Shown: positions 8,230-17,414 of the stretch, piece by piece
Layout of the letters: each line of letters begins with the position of its first letter
How positions within the stretch are numbered: position 1 is the first letter of the stretch
DNA from: CAWHNT01 sp963830775
GTDB taxonomy: Bacteria > Pseudomonadota > Alphaproteobacteria > Geminicoccales > Geminicoccaceae
Assembly (NCBI GenBank): GCA_963830775.1
Contig: CAWHNT010000021.1
Span: forward strand, 1-30,004
DNA: 30,004 nucleotides
Direction of reading: 5' to 3'
Program-made: the position numbers and the translations under genes
The notes under the pieces: model-generated
What the model saw: the letters and a program-made list of their open reading frames with translations, nothing else
Database searches by the model: none
Told to the model about the DNA's origin: nothing

Positions 8230-9093
8230 CTATAGGCCAAAGATCGAAGCCAACCCTGCTCGGTTGCTGAGGCTCGCCATGAGACCCTCGTCCAGCTGAG
8301 CGGACGCAGCTGCGCCGCGGAGCACTTCCGGCAGGAGGTCCACGTCGCCGACCGAGTTGAGGAAGATGCCCGGCCGGGCCAGGACCCACTGCACGGCCGT
8401 GCGGATGTCGTCCTCGTCCTCAAGCGGCTGGTACCAGGTGGCACGTTCGCGCGCCGCACCCGCCGCCCAGGGCCCGCGTGCGATCGCCTTGATTGTTTGG
8501 ATCGCGACCCGGCGCTGCTCGCAGAGACTGGCCGTGGCCTCGAAGTCGGCGGCGTAGGTGCGGTGATGCGCGCAGAACCAGTTCCAGGGCATCAGCACCG
8601 AATCGAAGTCGAACCGCTCGAGACTCCGGCGATGCATGGCCGCTACGGTCCAGCCGTGGCCGGTGACGCCGATGAAGCGGACTAGGCCGGCCTCCCGGGC
8701 CTCGATCGCGGCATCGAGCGCACCGCCCGGCGAAAGGGCCTGCTCCCACTCGTCGGGGTGGATGAGGGCATGGAGCTGGATCAGGTCGAGATGGTCGGTG
8801 CGCAGCCGCTCGAGCGAGCGGTGGATCTCGTCACGGGCACCGGCTTGGTCCCGCTCGCGGGTCTTGGTGGCGAGGAAGAAGTCGTTGCGATGTCGGTCCA
8901 TCCAGGGGCCGATCCTGAGCTCGGCATCGCCATAGCTGGCGGCGACGTCGATATGGTTGATGCCGTGCTCGAGCAGCAGGTCGAGCACGCGGTCGGCGGT
9001 CGCCTGGTCGACGCGGCCCAGCGCCGCGGCACCGAAGATGACGGCCGAGCTCATATGGCCGGTCCGCCCGAACGGACGCCTCTCGATCGTCAT
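8230..9093 (-). CDS. Aldo/keto reductase
   Basis: NAD(P)H-dependent oxidoreductase of carbonyl compounds, cytoplasmic TIM barrel, 287 residues. The full catalytic tetrad is visible: D49 and Y54 in HIDVAASYGDAE, K77 in FLATKTRE and H108 in LDLIQLHAL. The start includes RRPFGRTG, the usual first beta hairpin. I chose the ATG at 9093 because GGAGGTG lies 6 bases upstream on the minus strand; an in-frame start at 9141 would add 16 residues without a ribosome site. The frame is intact. It is transcribed away from the aminotransferase gene, so the two may share a control region at 9094-9233. Substrate unknown; a role in the adjacent catabolic cluster is inferred from position. Confidence 0.9.
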   Translation of the reverse strand: MTIERRPFGRTGHMSSAVIFGAAALGRVDQATADRVLDLLLEHGINHIDVAASYGDAELRIGPWMDRHRNDFFLATKTRERDQAGARDEIHRSLERLRTDHLDLIQLHALIHPDEWEQALSPGGALDAAIEAREAGLVRFIGVTGHGWTVAAMHRRSLERFDFDSVLMPWNWFCAHHRTYAADFEATASLCEQRRVAIQTIKAIARGPWAAGAARERATWYQPLEDEDDIRTAVQWVLARPGIFLNSVGDVDLLPEVLRGAAASAQLDEGLMASLSNRAGLASIFGL

Positions 9094-9233
9094 CGCCCAC
9101 CTCCCCGGTCCCGTCTCGGGAGCCTCTGCCTGGGACAGCATCGTGAAGCCCGCCGCGCCTGCGCAAGCCGCGGGCGCTTGCCTGGACGCGATCCTGCCGC
9201 CACCCTCTGCTGGCCGATGGGGAGGCTCCGAGG

Positions 9234-10449
9234 ATGCCCGTACGCCGTGGCCGCGAGCTCCTGCAGCTGCCGGGTCCGACCAACGTGCCCGAGCGCGTGC
9301 TGCGGGCGATGAACCGGCCGCTGGTCGATTTCGCCTCGCCCGAGTTCACCGCCATGATGCGCGGCTGCCTCGACGAGCTGCGCCTCGTCTTCCAGACCTC
9401 GGGCGAGGTGTTCGCGTACGTGGCCCTGGGGCACGCGACCTGGGAGGCGGCACTCGCCAATCTGGTCAGACCGGGCGAGACGGTCCTGGTCGCCGACACC
9501 GGCATGTTCGCCCGCCGCTGGCGCGATGCGGCGGAGGGCCTGGGCGTGGCGGTCCAGGGCCTGCCCGCCGACTGGCGGCGCCCGCTCGACGCCACCCTGA
9601 TCGAGGAGGCGCTTCGGGCTGACCGGGAGCATCGGATCAAGGCCGTGCTCCAGGTCCATATCGAGACCTCGACCGGCCTCGCCCACGACGTGGCAGCCGT
9701 GCGCCGTGCGATCGACCGGGCCGGCCATCCGGCCCTCCTGGTCGTCGATGCTATCGCGTCCCTGGCGGTGATGGACCTGCCGATGGACGCCATCGGTGCC
9801 GATGTCGTGCTCGCGGCCTCGCAGAAAGGGCTGATGCTGCCGCCGGGGCTGGGCTTCGTGGCCGTGGGCGAGCGGGCGCGGCATGCGGCTCAGGGCGGCG
9901 GCCTCCCGCGGCGCTACTGGGACTGGGGCCACCGGCGGGGCGATCAACCCTACATGTGGTTCTGCGGCACGCCGCCGGTCTCGATGCTGTTCGGCCTGCG
10001 CGAGTCGCTCACCATGCTGTTCGAGGAGGGGCTGCCGGCGGTGTTCGCCCGGCACCGGCGGCTGGCGGAGGCGGCACGCCGGGCCGTCGAGCGCTGGGCT
10101 GAAGCCGGTGCGCTGGACTTCTTCGTGCTCGAGCCCTCCGCGCGCTCCGATGCGGTGACTGCGATTGCCTTTGCCGAAGGCCATGACCCCGACCCGGTGC
10201 GCCTCGCCTGCCGCGACGAGCTGGGTGTGGCGTTCGGGGGCGGCATCGGGCCGCTCGCGGGCAGAGTCCTGCGCATCGGTCATCTGGGCGACCTCAACGA
10301 GTCCATGCTCCTGGGTGCCCTGGGCACGCTCGAGATCGCGCTCCGGCGCCAAGGGCGTGCCGGTGGGCGAGGGGGGCCTCGCCGCCGCTGTGGCGTTCCT
10401 GGCCACGGCTCGACCCGGCTCTTGCTTAACCCCGCAGGCTGCATCTTGA
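9234..10449 (+). CDS. Class V aminotransferase (alanine/serine-glyoxylate type), one late frameshift
   Basis: PLP enzyme of the alanine-glyoxylate/serine-glyoxylate aminotransferase group. It begins near LLQLPGPTNVPERVLRAMNR, the typical N-terminus, has the substrate-side block GHATWEAALANLVRPGE, the PLP-binding Asp in VVDAIASL and the Schiff-base Lys K198 in AASQKGLMLPPG. The C-terminal domain ends with RVLRIGHLGDLN. After about 10350 the open frame loses sense, while the next frame reads GVPVGEGGLAAAVAFLA and stops at 10449, which matches the usual end of this family. I therefore end the gene at 10449 (about 405 residues) with one base gained or lost near 10350. The start ATG has GGAGG eight bases upstream. 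It heads the + strand operon. Confidence 0.85.
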
Positions 10450-10510
10450 TGGGCACGAGCGGACAACGGGCTGGTGCTGCGGCATCCATGCCGGAGGGAG
10501 GGACGGGGCC

Positions 10511-11542
10511 ATGTTAGGACGGAGCTTGGCAGCGCTCGGCAGGAGGCTCGCGGCACCGCTTTTGCTGGCGGCCGCGCTGATCGCACTGGTCCCCACGGGC
10601 GGGGCGCAGGCCGCGGTCGGGCAGCCGGACAAGGTCACCTGCATGTACCCGGTCTGGGTCGGCTTCGGGCCGGTCCACCTGGCCAACGAGCTGGGCTACT
10701 TCCGCGAAGAGGGCATCGAGGTCGAGGAGATCCTCGATGACGACATGCCGAACGGCATCGCGGCCATGGAGCGCGGCGACATCGACTGTTACCTGCGGAC
10801 GGTGGGCGAGTATCAGGGGCTCGGGCGCCGCAAGGAAACCCAGGGCACAATCATCGGCACCATCGACCTCTCCACCGGCGGCGATGGCTGGGCGGCGGAC
10901 GGTGCGATCAGGTCCGTCTGCGACCTCAAGGGCAAGACCATCGCGGTCGAGCCGAATCTGCCGGCGCGGCTGATCCTGCAGATGGCGCTGAAGAAGGACT
11001 GCGGCCTGTCGATCAAGGACACCAATCTCGCCGACATCGCTGCCGCGGACGCCATCGGGGTCTTCGCCGACCAGAGCGTCGCCGCGGTCGGCACCTACGA
11101 GCCGGTGCTGAGCCAGGTGGTGGTGGCCCATGCCGCCCGCGGCGCCCACATCCTGGCCTCGTCCAAGGACTACGAGGATCTCATCCTCGACGTCATCTTC
11201 GTCCACAACGACGAGCTCAAGGCCAATCCGCAGAAATATGTCAAGTTCCTCCGCGCCGTCTATCGCGCGGTGGACTATTTCAACACGCATCAGGAAGAGG
11301 CGATCCCGATCATCGCCCAGCACTTCTCGATCACCGCGGACGATTTCAAGGCGACGCTGCCGAACTTCCGCTACACGCCCTATGCCGAGGCGGTTGAGCT
11401 GATCGGCAGCAGGGACAAGGAAGGCCGGGTCTACGAGGTCTTCAGGGAGGCCATGGACCTCAACCTCGAGTTCGGCTCCTCCGACGTGAAGCTGCTGCCG
11501 GAGGACCATATCGACCGCTCGATCATCAACCAGTTGCGCTAG
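10511..11542 (+). CDS. NMT1/SsuA-type ABC transporter substrate-binding protein
   Basis: Periplasmic binding protein of the NitT/TauT family (nitrate, sulfonate, pyrimidine and related ligands). A signal peptide is clear: basic MLGRSLAALGRRL, a hydrophobic stretch of about 15 residues, and a probable cleavage after GGAQA near residue 33. The mature part begins with the family pattern YPVWVGFGPVHLANELGYF, followed by GIEVE and a second lobe with GYFREE-type features and DLKGKTIAVEPN. The 343-residue length is normal and the frame is intact. The ATG at 10511 follows a GGAGGGAGGG run. Its permease and ATPase genes follow directly. The ligand cannot be read from the sequence. The segment MERGDIDCYLRTVGEYQG marks a subgroup I recall from alphaproteobacteria. 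Confidence 0.9.
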   Translation: MLGRSLAALGRRLAAPLLLAAALIALVPTGGAQAAVGQPDKVTCMYPVWVGFGPVHLANELGYFREEGIEVEEILDDDMPNGIAAMERGDIDCYLRTVGEYQGLGRRKETQGTIIGTIDLSTGGDGWAADGAIRSVCDLKGKTIAVEPNLPARLILQMALKKDCGLSIKDTNLADIAAADAIGVFADQSVAAVGTYEPVLSQVVVAHAARGAHILASSKDYEDLILDVIFVHNDELKANPQKYVKFLRAVYRAVDYFNTHQEEAIPIIAQHFSITADDFKATLPNFRYTPYAEAVELIGSRDKEGRVYEVFREAMDLNLEFGSSDVKLLPEDHIDRSIINQLR

Positions 11543-11560
11543 GAGCTTGGGACACCTGCC

Positions 11561-12400
11561 TTGCCGGCGGAAGTAGCTGGCGTGCGTGACCGGCCCGCAG
11601 CCTGCGGCCGGCGGCCTTGGCGCGACCTCATCGTGTTCGGGGCCAGGGCCGACCACACCGTGGAGCTCTGGGTCGGGGCAGGGGCCTTCGGCGTCGTGGT
11701 CCTGGCCTGGCTCCTGGTGACCGCGCAGGGACTGGTGCAGCCGCAGTTCCTGCCGTCGCCGCAGGCGGTGCTGGCGGCCTGGATCGGCCTCTTCGGCAGC
11801 GCCGGCTACTTGGCGGATATCGGCATCAGCGTGGCCCGCGTCTGGATCGCGTTCCTGGCCTCGGCGGTGGTCGCGATCCCGCTCGGCGTGCTGATGAGCA
11901 GCTACCGGGCGGTCGGGGCGTTCACCGAGCCGCTGGTCGACTTCGTGCGCTATCTGCCGGTGCCGGCCCTGGTGCCGCTGACGCTGATCTGGCTCGGCAT
12001 CGGCGAGGGCTCGAAGGTGGCACTGCTCTGGATCGGCACCTTCTTCCAGCTCGTGCTCCTGGTGGCCGACGACGCGAGGCGCGTGCCCAGGGAGTATATC
12101 GAGACCGGCCGCACGCTGGGTGCGGGCGACCGCGCGCTGATGACCGACGTGCTGGTCCCGGCCATGCTGCCCAACATGGTCGACAGCCTGCGGATCACGC
12201 TGGGCTGGTGCTGGACCTACCTGATCGTGGCCGAGATCGTGGCCTCGAGCTCGGGCATCGGCTACGAGCTCTGGACCGCGCGGCGCTACGGCAAGACGCC
12301 CGAGGTGTTCGCCGGCATCCTGACCATCGGGGTGATCGGCCTCGTCTCCGACCAGGCGATCCGGTTCCTGCACCGGCGCTGGTTCCGCTACCTGGGCTGA
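11561..12400 (+). CDS. ABC transporter permease, NitT/TauT (SsuC/TauC) type
   Basis: Inner-membrane channel partner of the preceding binding protein. About six hydrophobic helices are visible, beginning with FGVVVLAWLLVTAQ and including VWIAFLASAVVAIPLGVL. The EAA loop that docks with the ATPase reads YIETGRTLGAGDRALM followed by VLVPAMLP. The protein ends with a short basic tail (FLHRRWFRYLG). The longest frame starts with TTG at 11561, 18 bases after the binding-protein stop; GTG at 11582 is another possible start and neither has a strong ribosome site. The frame is intact at 279 residues, normal for the family. Confidence 0.9.
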   Translation: MPAEVAGVRDRPAACGRRPWRDLIVFGARADHTVELWVGAGAFGVVVLAWLLVTAQGLVQPQFLPSPQAVLAAWIGLFGSAGYLADIGISVARVWIAFLASAVVAIPLGVLMSSYRAVGAFTEPLVDFVRYLPVPALVPLTLIWLGIGEGSKVALLWIGTFFQLVLLVADDARRVPREYIETGRTLGAGDRALMTDVLVPAMLPNMVDSLRITLGWCWTYLIVAEIVASSSGIGYELWTARRYGKTPEVFAGILTIGVIGLVSDQAIRFLHRRWFRYLG

Positions 12401-12414
12401 GCTGCGGGCATGGC

Positions 12415-13250
12415 GTGAGCGGGAACCAGGCCTTCATCGAGTTCCGCGAGCTGACCAAGTCCTTCGCGCACGGCCGCGGGCGGCGATGCCGGTGGTCGAG
12501 CCGCTGTCGCTCGACATCGCGGAAGGCGAGTTCGTCGTCTTCGTCGGCCCCTCGGGCTGCGGCAAGACCACGGTGATGCGGATGGTGGGCGGGCTCGAGG
12601 ACGCCGACGACCGGCGAGGTCCGCTCGCCGGGCGGCGCGTGCTCGGGCCCAGCCGCGAGAAGGGCATGGTCTTCCAGACCTACTCCTCGTTCCCGTGGCT
12701 GACCGTGCTGGGCAATATCCGCTTCGGGCTGAAGTACCGGCGCGACCTCGGCGCCGCCGAGAAGGACCGGATCGCCCGCCACTATCTCGAGCTGGTGGGC
12801 CTGACGCCGTTCGCCGAACTACTATACCAACCGGATCTCCGGCGGCATGCGCCAGCGCGTCGCGATCGCCCGGACGCTCGCCGCCGACCCGCTGGTGCTG
12901 CTGATGGACGAGCCCTTCGGCGCCCTGGACGCGCTCACCCGCGAGCGGCTGCAGCTTCAGCTCCTCGCGCTGCGCCGGGCGGAGCGGAAGACGGTGATCT
13001 TCGTCACCCACGACGTCGACGAGGCGGTGTTCCTGGCCGACCGCATCATCGTCTTCTCGGCACGGCCGGCGCGGGTGCTGAGCGACGTGGCGGTCGGCGC
13101 CGATCTCTGCCGGCGGAGCGGACCCTGGAGGTGATGGAGCTGCCGGCCTTCCGGCGGCTGCGCCAAGAGGTGCTGACCCTCATCCGCCAGGAGGAATTAG
13201 GACGGAGGAAGCCGAATTTGCCGCCGCATCCTGAGCGGTACCGGGGATGA
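12415..13250 (+). CDS. ABC transporter ATPase, NitT/TauT (SsuB/TauB) type, frameshifted
   Basis: Cytoplasmic ATPase that powers the transporter. The start is GTG at 12415, 14 bases after the permease stop (VSGNQAFIEFRELTKSF). In order I see Walker A GPSGCGKTT (about 12547), Q-loop MVFQTYSSFPWLTV, signature SGGMRQRVAIART (about 12838), Walker B LVLLMDEPFGALD and the switch His in VIFVTHD. The C-terminal tail LEVMELPAFRRLRQEVL is typical of NitT/TauT ATPases. Frame changes lie at about 12478, 12610-12640 (a compensating pair), 12825 and 13110. All motifs are perfect, so errors in the sequence are more likely than decay. The stop overlaps the next start in ATGA. Confidence 0.85.
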
Positions 13251-14023
13251 GCGCCTTCGACTTCACGGCCAAGCGGGTCCTGGTCACCGGGGCGAGCCAC
13301 GGCATCGGCCGCGCGGTGGCGGCGGCGTTCGCGCGCGCCGGTGCCGATCTCGCCATCCTGTCGAGCACGCCCGACATCCATGGAGGCCGGTGCGACGATC
13401 GCAGGGAGAGCGGCCGACCGGTCCGCGCCGAGATCTGCGACATCACCGACCGCGAGGCGGTGCGGCGGGTGGTCGGCGGGCTCGGGCCGCTCGACGTGCT
13501 CGTCAACAATGCCGGCCTGGAGCTGATCACGCCTATGCTCGATGGTGGCGACGAGGTCGAGCGCACCTTCGTGCGGATCATCGACATCAACGTGGTCGGC
13601 ACCTACTACGTCACCCGCGAGGCGCTGCGCGCATGTCGGCCGGCGGCAGCATCGTGCTGACCTCCTCGATCTGGGGGAAGACCGGTGCCGCGGACTTCGC
13701 CGCCTACGTCACCTCCAAGCACGCCAACATCGGCTTCATGCGCGTGCTGGCTAAGGAGCTCGGGCCGCGAGGCATCCGGGTGAACGCCGTCTGTCCCGGC
13801 TGGGTCAGGACCCGCGCCGCGCTCCGCTCGCTGGACGAAGGTCTCCACGGCAGCCGGCGTCGGCGAGGACGAGATGCTGGGGCAGATCCTCGTCGCCCAG
13901 GCGCTGCCAGGCCTGATGGAGCCGGAAGACGTGGCCGACCTCTACCTGTTCCTCGCCTCCGATCTCGCCCGCAACATCACCGGGCAGGCGGTCAACGTCG
14001 ACCGCGGCGAGGTGATGGCGTGA
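13247..14023 (+). CDS. SDR-family oxidoreductase 1 (compensating frameshifts)
   Basis: Short-chain dehydrogenase/reductase, NAD(P)-dependent, about 255 residues. Cofactor motif VTGASHGIGRAVA (TG-x3-G-x-G) is at residues 12-24, NNAGLE follows the central strand, and the catalytic Ser and Tyr-x3-Lys are in VLTSSIWG and YVTSKHA. The end has NITGQAVNVDRGEVMA, the usual SDR C-terminal pattern. The frame changes near 13385 and 13410 (cancelling), near 13632 and near 13845, and the gene finishes in the same frame in which it began. It starts inside the ATPase stop (ATGA) and its stop overlaps the GTG of the next SDR gene, so all three are co-translated. Substrate unknown. Confidence 0.82.
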
Positions 14024-14773
14024 CCGGCTCGCTGGCTGGCAAGCGGGCGCTCGTCACTGGCGGCGCCAGCGGCATCGGCCGGGCCGTTGCGCTGGCACTC
14101 GCCGCTGAAGGCTGCCATGTCGCGATCGCCGATCGTGCCGGACGTGGCCGGATCGACGAGGTCGCCGCGGCGAGGCGCCAGCGGCGGTCGGGCCTTCGCC
14201 GTTCCGGTCGACGTCGCCGACGAGAGCGCAGGTGCTGGCGCATGTTCGATGCCGCTTTGCCGCGCCTCGGTGGCCTCGACATCCTGGTCAACAATGCCGG
14301 CATCCTGATCGAGAAGCCGCTGCTCGAGACGAGCGCCGCCGACTTCGACCGGCTGATCGGGGTCAACCTGCGCGGCGTGTTCCTCGTCGGCCGCGAGGCG
14401 ATCCGCGTCATGGCCCGCCAGGGCGGTCGGCCGAGTGATCAACGTCGCCTCCGAGCTCGCCTATCTCGGCCGCGAGAACTGCTCGGTCTACTGCGCCTCC
14501 AAGGGCGGCGTGCTGTCGATGACCCGCTCCTGGGCGCGCGAGTTCGCGCCCGCAATCCTGGTCAACGCGATCGCCCCGGCCCGACTGACACGCCGATGCT
14601 GGGCCCGAGCTCGACCTCGGCCGAGACGCTGGCCAAGGAAGCGATGAACCCGCTCGGGCGTATCGCGCCGCCCGGAGGAGATCGCGGCCGCGGCCGTGTT
14701 CCTCGCCGGGCCGGGTGCGACCTTCATGACCGGCCAGTGCGTCAGCCCGAACGGCGGCGCGGTGATGTTCTAG
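14020..14773 (+). CDS. SDR-family oxidoreductase 2 (multiple frameshifts)
   Basis: A second short-chain dehydrogenase/reductase, different in sequence from the first. From GTG at 14020: GSLAGKRALVTGGASGIGRA (cofactor loop), LDILVNNAGILIEKPLLE, the catalytic region INVASELAYLG then YCASKGGVLSMTRSWA (Tyr-x3-Lys), and the end FMTGQCVSPNGGAVMF. Five or six frame changes are needed (near 14150, 14220, 14250, 14420, 14575 and 14675). This is the most damaged gene of the operon, yet each block matches the family closely. The start overlaps the stop of SDR 1. Two adjacent SDRs suggest two successive alcohol or keto steps on the same compound, which is inference. Confidence 0.78.
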
Positions 14774-14795
14774 CCGAGGGGTAGGGGAGAATGGC

Positions 14796-15566
14796 ATGAA
14801 AGCGTGTTCCTGGCCGAGCTGACCTGGCCGGAGTTCGAGCGGAAGGTGCAGGCCGGCGTCACCGTGTTCCTGCCGCTCGGGCGCCACCGAGCAGCACGGG
14901 CCGCACATGGCGATGTCGGTCGACGTCGTTCTGCCGACCGCCGTATGCGAGCGGGTGGCGCGCAAGATCGGCGGGCTGGTCGCGCCGACCCTTCCCTACG
15001 GCTACAAGTCCCAGCCGCGCTCGGGCGGCGGCGAGGCGTTTCCGGGCACCACCAGCCTCGACGCCAACACCTTCTCGCTCGTCGTACGTGACGTCATCCG
15101 CAGCCTCGGCCACGACGGCGTGCGTCGCCTGGTCGTCGTCAACGGCCACTTCGAGAACTGCTGGCCGGCGGTCGAGGGTGTCGATCTCGGCCTTCGCGAG
15201 CTCCGGCGCGACGGCATCACCGACATGCAGGTGATGCGCCTCGAATACTGGGACTTCGTCCATCGGAGCACGCTCGACAGGCTGTTTCCCGGAGGGCTTC
15301 CCGGCACCGAGCTCGAGCACGCGAGCCTGCTCGAGACCTCGCTGATGCTGCTGCTCCGGCCCGACTTGGTCGACATGAGCAAGGTGCCGGACGACGGTCC
15401 CGCCAAGTTCCCGACCTATGACCGGCATCCCGTGCCCAAGGGGTTCGTGCCGGCTTCAGGCGTGCTGGCGCGCGCCGAGCGGGCCACGGCCGAGCAAGGG
15501 CAATGGCTTATGGACGACCATGTCGAGCTGATCACAAGCGCCGTCAAGGCAGAGTTTCATCTCTAA
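14796..15566 (+). CDS. Creatininase-family amidohydrolase (frameshifted near start)
   Basis: Metal-dependent amidohydrolase related to creatininase and to formamide hydrolases of riboflavin and mycofactocin pathways. The start reads SVFLAELTWPEF, then after one surplus G at about 14880 continues as LGATEQHGPHMAMSVDV, which holds the metal-binding Glu and His; further blocks are LVAPTLPYGYK, FPGTTSLDANTF and VVVNGHFEN. The protein ends at 15566. The ATG at 14796 is 5-6 bases after GGGGA but needs one more base to join the reading GTG TTC CTG at 14804, so a second indel near the start is likely. Two zinc/manganese ligands sets appear intact. It follows SDR 2 by 22 bases and overlaps the next gene by one base. 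Confidence 0.85.
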
Positions 15567-15930
15567 TGGAGAGCTGGTTGATCAGCTGCCGAGGACCACG
15601 CTCTTCGGGCTGTGGCTCTACTTCACAGGCTTCGCGTACGTCAGCCTGCATGACCAGCATATCAGGGGAGGCCTCCTGGTCGGCTATATGGCGCCCTGGG
15701 CGGTTGTGGCGATGCGGCGCCTGTTCTCCGTCCTGGCCGCCCTGATCTGCCTCTACTTCTTCGTGCTCTCGCTCAAGTATCTGGGCTTCCTCGTCTCGGT
15801 CGATCGCCGCAGCACCTACCTCCGCTGGCCGTCGGTGATCTGGATCGCCAGCTTGAATATCGGCCTCCTCCTCGCCGCATTGAGCCTCGCCATCCGCGCC
15901 ATCCGGCCGCTCAGGAGCAGCCAGCCATGA
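15566..15930 (+). CDS. TRAP transporter small permease (DctQ-like), N-terminus missing
   Basis: Small membrane subunit of a TRAP transporter. The readable frame runs from about 15574: LVDQLPRTTLFGLWLYFTGF, then HDQHIRGGLLVGYM (the conserved H-x-R patch of DctQ), then helices LFSVLAALICLYFFVLSL and ASLNIGLLLAALSLAI, ending at 15930. DctQ proteins usually have four helices and 150-180 residues. Here the first helix and its leading segment are absent, leaving about 118 residues. The ATG at 15566 overlaps the creatininase stop (TAATG), but it is in a different frame and would need a one- or two-base shift. A missing piece of sequence or a real 5' deletion is possible. The stop overlaps the DctM start. 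Confidence 0.72.
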
Positions 15931-17245
15931 GCGAGCTCGGTGCCGTGCTCGCTGCCCTGGTGCTGATCGTCCTGATCATCGTCGAGTTCCCGATCGCGTT
16001 CGCGTTCGCGGCTGCCACGATCGTGCTGGCGACGACGAGCGGGCGCGATCTGGCCCTGATCCTGCCGACGGCATTCTGGCAGACGGGTGGCTTCGCGCTT
16101 CTGGCCCTGCCGCTGTTCATCATCGCCGGCATCGTGATGCGGGATTCCCGGATCTCTGACCATCTGGTCGCCTCGGTGGAGCGCGTGCTGGGCCGCATCC
16201 AAGGCAGCCTCGGTGCCGTGACGGTGGGCTCCTGCATGCTGTTCGGGGCCATCTCGGGCAGCGGGGCCGCGGCGATCGCTGCCATCGGCAGCATCATGGT
16301 CCCGAAGATGACCGAGGCCGGCTACGACCGCGGCTATGCGACCGCCCTCGTCGCCTGCTCGTCGGTGCTGGCGCTGCTCATCCCGCCCAGCATCCCGATG
16401 ATCGTCTTCGCCCTTACCGCTGGCCTGCCGGTGTCGGCCTGCTTCCTGTCGACGGTGGGCCCGGGCCTGATCATCGGCGGGCTCTACATCGCCATGAACC
16501 GCCAGACCACGCGGCAGCAGGGCGTCGACCGGCCGCAGGCGCAGAAGGCCGCGACGGCTGCCGGGTGCCAGCCTGCGCGCCGTGCCGGCCCTGCTCATGC
16601 CGGTGCTGATGCTGGGCGGCATCTACTCGGGCGCCTTCACGCCGACCGAGGCCGCAGCGGTGGCCCTGGTCTACGGCGTGCTGGTCGGCCTCCTTCTCTA
16701 CCGTTCGCTCGGCCTGGCGGACACTCGTCCGATGCTTCGTCGAAGGCGGTGCGGTCTGCGCCAGCGTCATCGCCATCCTCATCTTCCTGCTCGTCTTCGG
16801 CAAGCTCCTGGCGCTCGAGCAGATCCCGGGCCACCTCTCGAGCGCGCTGCTGTCGATCTCGGACAACTATTACATCGTTCTGCTGATGATCAATGTCGTG
16901 CTGCTGATCATCGGCATGTTCCTGGACGACATCTCCGGCAGCATCCTGGCGGCGGTCATCCTGCTTCCGGTCGCCAAGCAGGTGGGCGTGGACCCGATCC
17001 ACTTCGCCGCCATCGTCGGCACCAACCTGGGCCTCGGCAACGTGACGCCGCCCTGCGCACCGCTCCTCTTCGTCGCCGGCAGCGTCACCGGCCTCGACCT
17101 GCACGCCTTCCTCCGACCAGCCCTCCGCCTGATGCTGATCGGGCACCTGCCGGTGGTTCTGCTGGTCACCTACGTGCCGGCGCTGGGCACACTGCTGCCG
17201 CAACTTCTCCTCGGAGAGGCCCGACTGGCGCTCTCGGCCGCGTGA
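15927..17245 (+). CDS. TRAP transporter large permease (DctM-like), two frameshifts
   Basis: Main translocation subunit of a TRAP sodium-coupled transporter, about 439 residues with 11-12 hydrophobic helices. It begins MSELGAVLAALVLIVLIIVE and has the DctM signatures FALLALPLFIIAGIVM, MLFGAISGSGAAAIAAIGSI and LALLIPPSIPMIVFA. After a surplus G at about 16565 it continues as LLMPVLMLGGIYSGAFTPTE, and after a second shift near 16738 as GMFLDDISGSILAAVILLP and NLGLGNVTPPCAPLLFVAG. It starts in ATGA overlap with DctQ. No DctP binding protein gene is present next to it, before or after. The operon appears to end here. Confidence 0.85.
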
Positions 17246-17414
17246 GCACGTACGCATGATCCATCCATGCGCCGGAGCCGGCCAACCGCCGTTTGGGCAT
17301 CAGCCAGCTTGGCTGAGATGGGTGCCCTGCTGCAGGGTCGATCGTGCCATGGGGCGCGCCGACGGGAGGCGTGGTTTATAGGGCGGCCTCACACCCGATC
17401 GCGGAGGCCCGAAC

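Noticed and set aside
9163..9181. GCAAGC-N7-GCTTGC inverted repeat between the divergent reductase and aminotransferase genes
   Set aside because: Six-base arms are common by chance in GC-rich DNA and no promoter boxes flank it. It may still be a site, but support is too weak to list.
10514..12373. Very long minus-strand open frame opposite the ABC transporter genes
   Set aside because: It is the antisense shadow of well-identified + strand genes in GC-rich DNA; the translation is low-complexity (Asp/Arg/His-rich) without domains.
17285..17345. Short hairpins after the TRAP operon as a terminator
   Set aside because: Stems of about five bases with no following T-run; not distinguishable from background.
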